From assembly GCA_018064305.1 (NCBI GenBank), contig JAGHVP010000010.1:1-5439 (forward strand): a DNA stretch of 5,439 bases, written 5' to 3'. This document shows, in pieces, positions 1-5,400 of this stretch; the stretch's first letter is position 1, and every line of letters starts with the position of its first letter. The notes under the pieces were generated by a model. It saw only the letters and a program-made list of their open reading frames with translations. It did not search any database and was not told the DNA's origin. This stretch comes from Candidatus Equibacterium intestinale. Its GTDB lineage: Bacteria > Bacteroidota > Bacteroidia > Bacteroidales > UBA932. The translations under genes were made by a program, and so were the position numbers.

Positions 1-4
1 TCCC

Positions 5-12
5 AATATTTG
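5..12 (+). promoter_or_regulatory. possible -7 box for the acpP operon
   Basis: AATATTTG matches 7 of 8 positions of the Bacteroidetes -7 consensus TAnnTTTG. It would place transcription start near position 19 and give an AT-rich leader of about 40 nt before acpP. Any -33 box would lie outside the window. A second weak match, GAAATTTG at 26-33, is equally possible. No Shine-Dalgarno sequence precedes the acpP start, as is usual in this phylum. Confidence 0.25.
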
Positions 13-59
13 TAAAAACTCAAACGAAATTTGTTTATTAATTAAATATCTTTTAAGAA

Positions 60-302
60 ATGGAAGAAATTGCTTCAAAAGTAACTGCCATTATCGCCGA
101 CAAACTTGGCGTTGATGAGAGCGAGGTTCGCCCCGAGGCAAGCCTTACAAATGACCTTGGTGCAGATTCTCTCGACACTGTAGAGCTCATCATGGAATTT
201 GAGAAAGTATTCGGTATCCCCACCATCCCCCCCGAGGTTGCTGAGAAGATCGCCACTGTAGGCGACGCAATCAAATACATCGAGGAGAACGTCAACAAAT
301 AG
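60..302 (+). CDS. acpP: acyl carrier protein
   Basis: This 80-residue protein carries growing acyl chains as thioesters during type II fatty-acid synthesis in the cytoplasm. The phosphopantetheine attachment motif GADSLDTVEL is intact and Ser37 is the expected modified serine. Helix I (about 3-16), the LTNDLGADS turn, helix II (about 37-51) and the final helix (about 66-78) are all recognisable, and the length is normal for the family. The start is the first ATG after an AT-rich leader. fabF begins 3 nt after the stop, so the two are surely cotranscribed, and acpP-fabF is a common pairing in bacteria. One oddity is the loop after helix II, FGIPTIPPEV at 51-60. It is more proline-rich, less acidic and apparently one residue longer than the usual FGI-x-IPD-(D/E) form. 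Identification is secure. Confidence 0.97.
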   Translation: MEEIASKVTAIIADKLGVDESEVRPEASLTNDLGADSLDTVELIMEFEKVFGIPTIPPEVAEKIATVGDAIKYIEENVNK

Positions 303-305
303 TAT

Positions 306-1559
306 ATGCAGCTCAAGAGAGTCGTCGTAACCGGTATCGGCACTATCAACCCGATCGGAGATGATGTTCCTGAATTCTTCAAGTCACTTGACGAAGGAAA
401 GAGCGGAGCAGCACCCATAACCCGTTTTGACGCATCTCTCTTCCAGACAAAGTTTGCATGTGAAGTCAAAGACTTCGATTTCCTGAAATTCGGGTTTACC
501 CGCAAAGAGGCCAACAAATACGATCTGTATACCCAGTTCGCCCTTGTCGCCGCCCAGGAGGCAGTGAAGGACAGTGGTCTTGATACAGATGAAAGCATCG
601 ACAAAAACCGCGTAGGTGTGCTGGTATCATCAGGAGTCGGCGGTCTTGAAACTTTCTCAAGAGAAGTAGCGGACTATACCGTGGGGGAACCCCCTCGGTA
701 CAGTCCGTTTCTTATACCCAAAATCATCACCGACATGGCGGCCGGACATATCTCTATCAAATATGGTTTCCGCGGCCCCAATTTCGGTGTCACTGCAGCC
801 TGTGCAACTGCTTCAGAAAGTATGTGCGTGGGCGCGCAGATGATTCAGACATCACGCGCGGATGTCGTGCTGGTAGGTGGCGCGGAGGCTCCCATAGCCA
901 CAGCAGGTGTGGGCAGCTTCAACTCTATGCGCGCCCTCTCCACCAGGAACGACGACTGCACAGGTGCTTCCCGCCCCTTCGACAAGAACCGCGACGGTTT
1001 TGTTATGGGTGAGGGGGCAGGTGTGCTGGTGCTCGAGGAATATGAGCATGCAGTGCGCCGCGGAGCGAAGATATATGCCGAGCTCACAGGCATCGGAATG
1101 TCTGCCGATGCATATCATTTCACTGCTCCCGACCCTCAGGGCGCAGGCGCTGTGCTGGCCATGCAGAGCGCTCTCGACGATGCCGGTATAAAGGCTTCGG
1201 ATGTCGACTACATAAATGCCCACGGCACATCCACACATCTGGGCGACATAGCCGAAGTGCTTGCCATAAAGCAGGTGTTCGGCGAAGCGGCCTACAAGCT
1301 CAACATCAGCTCCACAAAGTCTATGACAGGTCATCTGCTGGGAGCTGCAGGTGCGGTTGAGGCAATTGCCTGCATCCACGCCATCCGGGACGGTATCATC
1401 CCGCCCACCATCAATTTCGAAACAGAAGACGAGGAGATCGACTACTCGCTCAATTATACCTTCAACAAGCCTCAGCGCCGCGAAGTGAATGTAGCGCTAA
1501 GCAACAGCTTCGGTTTCGGCGGCCACAACTCATGTGTGGTGCTCCAGAAAGTCAAATAA
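306..1559 (+). CDS. fabF: beta-ketoacyl-[acyl-carrier-protein] synthase II
   Basis: This 417-residue condensing enzyme extends acyl-ACP by two carbons using malonyl-ACP, a core step of fatty-acid elongation. The thiolase-fold landmarks are complete. The N-terminal strand is VVVTGIGTINPIG, the nucleophile is Cys166 in TAACATAS, the histidines are His306 in NAHGTST and His343 in STKSMTGHLLGAAG, with Lys338 nearby, and the C-terminal loop is NSFGFGGHN. These match the E. coli FabF Cys163/His303/His340/Lys335 set with a constant offset of 3, so FabF fits better than FabB or FabH. The length is normal. The gene starts 3 nt after acpP and ends 6 nt before the peptidase gene, with no terminator on either side. 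A long near-perfect palindrome lies inside the coding sequence at 671-706, encoding about residues 122-134 in the segment before SPFLIPK. Confidence 0.97.
   Translation: MQLKRVVVTGIGTINPIGDDVPEFFKSLDEGKSGAAPITRFDASLFQTKFACEVKDFDFLKFGFTRKEANKYDLYTQFALVAAQEAVKDSGLDTDESIDKNRVGVLVSSGVGGLETFSREVADYTVGEPPRYSPFLIPKIITDMAAGHISIKYGFRGPNFGVTAACATASESMCVGAQMIQTSRADVVLVGGAEAPIATAGVGSFNSMRALSTRNDDCTGASRPFDKNRDGFVMGEGAGVLVLEEYEHAVRRGAKIYAELTGIGMSADAYHFTAPDPQGAGAVLAMQSALDDAGIKASDVDYINAHGTSTHLGDIAEVLAIKQVFGEAAYKLNISSTKSMTGHLLGAAGAVEAIACIHAIRDGIIPPTINFETEDEEIDYSLNYTFNKPQRREVNVALSNSFGFGGHNSCVVLQKVK
671..706. repeat. intragenic palindrome in fabF
   Basis: Three consecutive 5-bp blocks pair symmetrically: GGACT with AGTCC, TACCG with CGGTA, and GGGGG with CCCCC. 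They are separated by single mismatches at 676/701 and 682/695, and the apex is only AA. Fifteen of the 18 symmetric positions pair. On the mRNA this would be a strong hairpin in the middle of the coding sequence. There is no U-tract after it, so it is not a normal intrinsic terminator. Confidence 0.85.
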
Positions 1560-1565
1560 TCTGAT

Positions 1566-3098
1566 ATGGTTAAAAGAATTATGCTGTCAGCGGCCCTGGC
1601 CCTGACCTGTATCACTGTATCTGCTCAGACAGAACCTACTGTAAAGGAGAGGCTCCAGCAGCATCTCGGATATCTTGCCTCAGATGCGATGTGCGGACGT
1701 GAGGCCGGTACTGCCACAGCCCGCCTTGCTGCAACCTATATTGCAGACCAGTTCGCCCAGATCGGGCTCGAACCATTCGGTGACACTACCTATTATGCCT
1801 ATTTCAACCAGGGCTCGGAGCTTGGCAAAGGCGACAAGTATTGCAATGTCATAGGTATGCTGGAGGGCAGCGACCCTGTGCTGAAGGATGAAGTAGTGAT
1901 AATAGGTGCGCACTATGACCATCTCGGCATCATGGGCGGAGAGGTCTACAACGGTGCCGACGACAATGCTTCGGGCACCTCGGCCCTGATTGAGGTGGCG
2001 CGCATCCTGGCTGCCAGAAGGAGTGAGTTGAAACGCACCGTGATTTTTGCTGCCTTTGATGCAGAAGAAGTGGGCCTTTATGGCTCTACAGCCCTGGCAA
2101 AGACGCTTGCACCGCTTGAAGTCTATGAAAAGGACAATGGAGGTGTATGGATCCACAGGCCGCATAAGGTGTGCCTGATGGTCAGCGCCGACATGGTTGG
2201 CTGGCTGCGTGCCAACGGCAGGCTGGAGGTGGAAGGTGTGAATACTCTCAAACATGGCGGGGATATCCTTGAAGAGATTGCCTCAGAGCATGGGATAGTG
2301 CTGGAAACCAAAGGCTTCGAGGGGTCGCTCTTCACTGCCACCGACACACAGGGATTTGCGGTGCTGCACGTGCCCACCCTGGCTGTGTCAACTGGCCTCA
2401 AATCTCCTTATCACAAGCCAGGCGACGATGTGGAATACATTGATTTCGACGGTCTTGAAAAAGTTACCGGATATCTTGCAGACGTCATGGTAGCCGCAGC
2501 CGACGGCGGAAGCCTGCAGCCTTCAGGCCGCGTGGCGAAGATCCACCGCGGCAAAGAGCTTCTGGAGTTCGGTATCACAGGAGGCATAGGCAGCACAAAT
2601 GCCAGGTTTGCAAAGGAGAGTGCATTCATAGGGAAGAGCAACCTTGTTGGTTCTCTCGGCGTGGCGGCCCAGCTGAATCTTGGCAGCCACCTTGCCATCC
2701 GCCCCGAGGCGTATTTCGAGGCAGGGGCGCTGTGCCTGCCTTCATCTGCCCCCGCATCGCACTTCGATACCAGCTACAATTTCCACTACGGCCGTGTCAT
2801 GGCGCCTGTAAGCCTGCTTCTGAAGACAGGAGCCGGCGGGTCGCTGATACCCACATATATGTATCTCGGCGGCGGTGTGAACTGGTCGTATGATATTTAT
2901 TCTCAGATGCACCGTCCGGACATAAAAAACAGTGCCGATCCTTTCGGATGGCACTGGATATTGGGGATGAACCTTAAGAAGTCGGCTTTCGAGGTTATGT
3001 GCACCTACCCGCTGAGAGGGCTTGACTGCGAAGAGTGCGAGACCTTCGGAACGGTCAAAAGCTGCACAAGCCAGTTCCGCCTGATACGCTGGTTCTAG
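1566..3098 (+). CDS. secreted M28-family zinc peptidase with C-terminal beta-barrel-like domain
   Basis: This 510-residue exported metallopeptidase starts with a signal peptide at 1-20, probably cleaved at VSA|Q21. The M28 (aminopeptidase S/Y-like) domain spans about 25-310 and keeps every metal-site motif: His116 in GAHYDH, Asp132 in NGADDNASG, catalytic Glu167 and ligand Glu168 in DAEEVGLYGS, Asp209 in SADMVG and His283 in SPYHKPGDD. It should be an active di-zinc exopeptidase; the substrate is unknown. Residues about 333-510 are not part of the M28 fold. They show alternating, glycine- and aromatic-rich strands (FGITGGIG, LVGSLGVAAQLNLG, YMYLGGGVNWSYD) and end in Phe510, as outer-membrane barrels do, so I infer an OM barrel anchor. 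The gene follows fabF by 6 nt. Its stop overlapped the convergent nucleotidyltransferase stop before the insertion at 3110. Its last ~80 codons recur at 3715-3949. Confidence 0.9.
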   Translation: MVKRIMLSAALALTCITVSAQTEPTVKERLQQHLGYLASDAMCGREAGTATARLAATYIADQFAQIGLEPFGDTTYYAYFNQGSELGKGDKYCNVIGMLEGSDPVLKDEVVIIGAHYDHLGIMGGEVYNGADDNASGTSALIEVARILAARRSELKRTVIFAAFDAEEVGLYGSTALAKTLAPLEVYEKDNGGVWIHRPHKVCLMVSADMVGWLRANGRLEVEGVNTLKHGGDILEEIASEHGIVLETKGFEGSLFTATDTQGFAVLHVPTLAVSTGLKSPYHKPGDDVEYIDFDGLEKVTGYLADVMVAAADGGSLQPSGRVAKIHRGKELLEFGITGGIGSTNARFAKESAFIGKSNLVGSLGVAAQLNLGSHLAIRPEAYFEAGALCLPSSAPASHFDTSYNFHYGRVMAPVSLLLKTGAGGSLIPTYMYLGGGVNWSYDIYSQMHRPDIKNSADPFGWHWILGMNLKKSAFEVMCTYPLRGLDCEECETFGTVKSCTSQFRLIRWF

Positions 3099-3109
3099 AA
3101 CTCGCGGAT
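2864..3109 (+). repeat. direct repeat, left copy (peptidase 3' end plus junction)
   Basis: This block matches 3715-3960 at 239 of 246 positions by hand count (about 97%), with no gaps. It covers the last ~78 codons of the peptidase gene, its stop, and the 11-12 bp after it (AACTCGCGGAT). In the right copy those 11-12 bp encode the nucleotidyltransferase C-terminus. Similarity stops abruptly at 3110/3961. A shorter upstream block, 2641-2677, matches 3678-3714 at about 85% and is out of register by 186 bp because of a deletion in the right copy. Confidence 0.95.
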
Positions 3110-3567
3110 TTCCAAGCTTCAACAGTTGCCTCTGTTATCGTGAATGTATAAACGCCTTTTCTAACGGATTCTTTCGTTGCCTTATACATCTCCACAGAAA
3201 AACTTTTGTCCGACAGAGGCACGTACGTAGGAAGCGTGCTATCTGCCTTGGCCTCAAAGTACGCCGTCATCTCACCATCCACATAGATGGTGCATGCCCT
3301 CATTGGTAAAATGAATACGTTCTGTTCCCCACGTTTCATAGCAATTGTATACTCCCATTTGGCCATTGGTTGTATTTCTATGTTACTGACATGCCACGAA
3401 GGGTCATTGACTTCGAAATAGATATGGTGGTTTGTCTGATTGTCAAAGCAGATCACTATTTTGCAATCTTCTTTCAATGGCGATGGATAAGAATCTTCGT
3501 CTTTTGAGCATCCAATAATGCAAAACATTACAAAAAGTGATATGATAAAACTCTTCAAGTATTTCAT
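3055..3567 (-). CDS. predicted surface lipoprotein of unknown function, chimeric C-terminus
   Basis: This 170-residue protein has a clear lipoprotein signal: basic MKYLK, a hydrophobic stretch, then a lipobox ending IIG|C20. S-K-D-E-D follows the cysteine, resembling the acidic export signal of surface-exposed Bacteroidetes lipoproteins. Residues about 35-145 alternate hydrophobic and polar residues like a beta-sandwich (CKIVICFD, HIYFEV, CTIYVDG, SFSVEMY, YTFTITEA), but I do not recognise a family. The ATG at 3567 is chosen because it sits directly before the signal peptide; upstream in-frame starts would bury it. Lys153 falls on the repeat boundary, and residues 154-170 (SASSRTSVSGGTGLCSF) are simply the antisense of the peptidase 3' end, so the native C-terminus was probably lost or displaced. 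Sampled GC is about 33-40%, against 55-58% in flanking genes, which suggests acquisition from elsewhere. Confidence 0.75.
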   Translation of the reverse strand: MKYLKSFIISLFVMFCIIGCSKDEDSYPSPLKEDCKIVICFDNQTNHHIYFEVNDPSWHVSNIEIQPMAKWEYTIAMKRGEQNVFILPMRACTIYVDGEMTAYFEAKADSTLPTYVPLSDKSFSVEMYKATKESVRKGVYTFTITEATVEAWKSASSRTSVSGGTGLCSF

Positions 3568-3595
3568 ATTATAGAGTATGATTGATGAGCGGTAA

Positions 3596-3624
3596 CAAAA
3601 ATTAAAGTTAAAAAAACTAACAAA
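3596..3624 (-). promoter_or_regulatory. candidate promoter of the lipoprotein gene
   Basis: Reading the minus strand, TTTG (3624-3621) is followed after 17 nt by AATTTTTG (3603-3596). These fit the Bacteroidetes -33 TTTG and -7 TAnnTTTG pattern with one mismatch and a slightly short spacer. Transcription would begin near 3589, about 22 nt before the ATG at 3567. The surrounding DNA is very AT-rich (about 18% GC over 3601-3660), so chance matches are likely. Confidence 0.4.
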
Positions 3625-3663
3625 ATTAATCAATAGTCAAATAGTGTTTATTCCGTTTTTTAA

Positions 3664-3949
3664 TATTGGAGACAGTGTCCTTGTGGGCTCGCTCGGCGTG
3701 GCGGCCCAGCTTAGTCTCGGCGGCGGTGTGGACTGGTCGTATGATATTTATTCCCAGATGCACCGTCCGGACATAAAAAACAGTGCCAATCCTTTCGGAT
3801 GGCACTGGATATTTGGTATGAACCTTAAGAAGTCGGCTTTCGAGGTTATGTGCACCTGCCCGCTGAGAGGGCTTGACTGCGAAGAGTGCGAGACCTTCGG
3901 AACAGTCAAAAGCTGCACAAGCCAGTTCCGCCTGATACGCTGGTTCTAG
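3664..3949 (+). pseudogene. decayed duplicate of the peptidase C-terminal barrel
   Basis: This remnant repeats only the last part of the upstream peptidase. It resumes at the equivalent of residues 355-371 (IGDSVLVGSLGVAAQLSL against IGKSNLVGSLGVAAQLNL). It then jumps over 62 residues to LGGGVDWSYDIYSQ and continues to the same RLIRWF end. The 186-bp deletion is in frame and joins two similar CTTGGC/CTCGGC sequences. There is no signal peptide, no catalytic domain and no plausible start; the only upstream in-frame candidate is a GTG at 3644 without leader features. Identity is about 97% after the deletion and about 85% over the 37 bp before it. Most remaining differences near the end are single substitutions (for example Tyr to Cys, Asp to Asn). 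A functional small protein is unlikely. Confidence 0.85.
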
Positions 3950-3960
3950 AACTCGCGGAT
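3715..3960 (+). repeat. direct repeat, right copy
   Basis: This is the partner of 2864-3109 at a spacing of 851 bp, with seven substitutions in 246 bp. Its last 15 bp are the genuine 3' end of the minus-strand nucleotidyltransferase gene, so this copy sits at the ancestral junction on the nucleotidyltransferase side. The left copy sits at the ancestral junction on the peptidase side. Confidence 0.95.
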
Positions 3961-4860
3961 CTTTTCGGGATAGACGCCTGCCTTGATGAGGGCGTTGATT
4001 TTCTCCACTGTGAAGGGGCGGTCTTCCTTATAAGTAACACCAAACCATTTGGCGTCGCACTCGAGCACTTTCACAGATGCGCTCTTCTCTGCGATGAGCT
4101 TGTCCATGATGTAGGGGATGAAGAACTCTGCCTTGAGGTTGCCAGATGCAAGCGCTTCGTCAAGGAATGTCTTGAAGATACGCTCGCTGTGCTGGAAATA
4201 TTCGGGGGTGAATCCCCAGAAGTTCATCGATACAGCGCAGTTGGGGTCGAGCTCGTGGTCGGTGCCGTTCTCGCAGTAAACCACCTTGTCGCCCTTGCGT
4301 GAGATAGCGGTACGCTCCACAACAGTGGTGAGCAAACCTTCATCGTTCACACCGCACACGCCTCTTGAAACGCTTCCGAAATCAGAAAGGGTGTTTTTGA
4401 GGTAGTAACCTACCATTGCATACTTGCCGGTTGTGCCTTCGATGCTGCGGAGGTAGTCGGCCATTGTCTGGTAGCTCTCCTTGCCGTAGAAATCATCGGC
4501 ATTGATGACTGCAAAGGGCTCGTTGATGACATCCTTGGCCATCATCACAGCGTGGTTGGTGCCCCAGGGTTTTTCGCGGCCTTCGGGAACCTTGTAACCT
4601 TCGGGAAGATAGTCGAGCTCCTGGTATACGAATTCGAATTTGACGTCGCCGCCGAACTTCTCGGCTTTGAAATGCTCCATGAAAGGCTCTGCGAAAGAGT
4701 GTCTGATTACAAACACGATTTTGCCGAACCCAGCGCGGATTGCGTCATAGATTGAATAATCGATAATAGCCTCACCGTTAGGGCCGAGACCGTCCATCTG
4801 CTTGAGGGAACCATAGCGTGAACCCATTCCGGCAGCAAGAATCAGAAGAGTAGGTTTCAT
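3946..4860 (-). CDS. sugar-phosphate nucleotidyltransferase family protein
   Basis: This 304-residue cytoplasmic enzyme belongs to the NTP_transferase fold, which couples a sugar-1-phosphate to an NTP to make an NDP-sugar and pyrophosphate. The N-terminal signature LAAGMGSRYGSLKQ (residues 8-21) carries the glycine-rich nucleotide loop, Arg15 and Lys20. INADDFYG (119-126) provides the metal-binding aspartate region. WGTNHAV (99-105), MNFWGFTP (212-219) and KWFGVTYKEDRP (271-282) are further conserved-looking segments. No left-handed beta-helix or acetyltransferase tail is present, so it is a stand-alone transferase. The sugar and nucleotide cannot be told from the sequence; glucose-1-phosphate uridylyltransferase-like or hexosamine-1-phosphate activity are both possible. 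Its TAG stop overlaps the peptidase-remnant stop by 4 nt (CTAG). A perfect -7 box lies 38 nt upstream, which suggests transcription as its own unit. Confidence 0.88.
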   Translation of the reverse strand: MKPTLLILAAGMGSRYGSLKQMDGLGPNGEAIIDYSIYDAIRAGFGKIVFVIRHSFAEPFMEHFKAEKFGGDVKFEFVYQELDYLPEGYKVPEGREKPWGTNHAVMMAKDVINEPFAVINADDFYGKESYQTMADYLRSIEGTTGKYAMVGYYLKNTLSDFGSVSRGVCGVNDEGLLTTVVERTAISRKGDKVVYCENGTDHELDPNCAVSMNFWGFTPEYFQHSERIFKTFLDEALASGNLKAEFFIPYIMDKLIAEKSASVKVLECDAKWFGVTYKEDRPFTVEKINALIKAGVYPEKIREF

Positions 4861-4897
4861 TTAAGATTATTATTAGTGTTTTTGTATCAGTGAAGTA

Positions 4898-4905
4898 CAA
4901 ATGTA
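4898..4905 (-). promoter_or_regulatory. -7 promoter box of the nucleotidyltransferase gene
   Basis: On the minus strand this reads TACATTTG, an exact match to the Bacteroidetes -7 consensus TAnnTTTG. It ends 37 nt before the ATG and predicts a leader of about 30 nt. A TTTG lies 14 nt upstream of it, which is shorter than the usual spacer of about 19 nt, so the -33 element is uncertain. The box is also part of a small GTAC-N4-GTAC inverted repeat. Confidence 0.55.
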
Positions 4906-5091
4906 CAAAATAATTCCTACAAATTGCAGTTGCCCTGAATTTTATTGGGTTTTTCAATATTCGATCGGAACGAGTTGTACTTCAAAGTTGAATTCACAGT
5001 CAACGACCGCACATGGACAGAATGCCATTTTCAATGTCACGGCTGAAAGCTTTAATGCAAAAGTTCGAAGTCGTGACAGAGGCAATAGTTG

Positions 5092-5199
5092 CGTGGCGCG
5101 GAAGTCGCTGATAACCAGGATATTACATAAAACAGCCCCTTGAAATTTCAGAGGGCTGATATACATAATCAACTGATTACCAACGTATAACGCGCCACG
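5092..5199 (-). repeat. 108-bp imperfect palindrome, likely a long RNA hairpin
   Basis: The two 54-nt arms mirror each other exactly about 5145/5146 without any gap. By hand count 38 of 54 positions are Watson-Crick pairs, including a perfect 9-bp outer clamp CGTGGCGCG/CGCGCCACG and the terminator stem at the centre. Six of the 16 mismatches become G-U wobbles if the minus strand is transcribed, against one on the plus strand. That gives 44 of 54 paired on the minus strand and suggests a minus-strand transcript. After an internal loop, AGAGGC (5078-5083) can pair with GCCTCT (5215-5220) and extend the stem. Confidence 0.7.
5125..5158 (-). terminator. intrinsic terminator-like hairpin
   Basis: On the minus strand, CAGCCC at 5158-5153 pairs with GGGCTG at 5138-5133. 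The inner part CTCTGAAATTTCAAGG folds further through TGAAA/TTTCA. TTTTATGT follows immediately (5132-5125). The stem and T-rich tail fit a rho-independent terminator for transcription coming from the right. The plus-strand side lacks a T-tract. The gene or RNA it would end lies at or beyond the right edge. Confidence 0.55.
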
Positions 5200-5239
5200 G
5201 CTTCAAACCCTGCCGCCTCTTGCCGTCGCTGCGTTTGGC

Positions 5240-5400
5240 CGCTCAAAGGAGCGATTGGCAGAATGGGCCGGAGCATATCGCCCGGCGGGCTGAAGCCCTG
5301 CTGCTCGGGCCGCAAGCATACATGCTTGCTTTGAACCCCTCGCGACCCATGGCGTTTGAATGGGAGGACCCGCCGCAGATGAGTTCCGCGCCAGCGGAGC
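5240..5400. repeat. cluster of short GC-rich hairpins
   Basis: Four separate perfect inverted repeats occur within 160 bp. They are CGCTC-AAAG-GAGCG at 5240-5253, GGGCT-GA-AGCCC at 5287-5298, GCAAGCAT-AC-ATGCTTGC at 5312-5329 and TCCGC-GCCA-GCGGA at 5385-5398. The last extends by a G-U and a G-C pair to 5383-5400. The density is higher than I see elsewhere in the window and suits a structured RNA or a REP-like intergenic repeat. I do not recognise a known RNA family such as RNase P RNA or tmRNA in it. Confidence 0.5.

Noticed and set aside
3567..3633. Upstream start extending the lipoprotein by 22 residues
   Set aside because: It would place a non-basic, aromatic-rich stretch before a perfect lipoprotein signal and start upstream of the candidate -7 box.
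3644..3949. Separate 101-codon plus-strand gene
   Set aside because: The only start is a GTG in AT-rich DNA with no signal peptide, and the rest is a deleted copy of the peptidase end, so it is called a pseudogene.
4933..4954. Possible plus-strand terminator (CCC..GGG followed by TTTTT)
   Set aside because: The stem is only six pairs with a 2-nt bulge, and there is no plus-strand gene upstream to terminate.
4901..5143. Plus-strand 80-codon open frame
   Set aside because: Its ATG falls within the nucleotidyltransferase promoter box, its composition is not protein-like, and it is antisense to another open frame over most of its length.
4954..5172. Minus-strand 72-codon open frame
   Set aside because: It starts at TTG inside the palindrome and reads straight through the terminator-like hairpin. 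It has no leader, no recognised domain and a plus-strand open frame opposite, so chance or repeat DNA is likelier than a gene.
5108..5181. CTGATAACC / CTGATTACC as 65-bp direct repeats or attachment sites
   Set aside because: The match is 9 bp with one mismatch and is better explained because the motif is nearly self-complementary and lies in opposite arms of the large palindrome.
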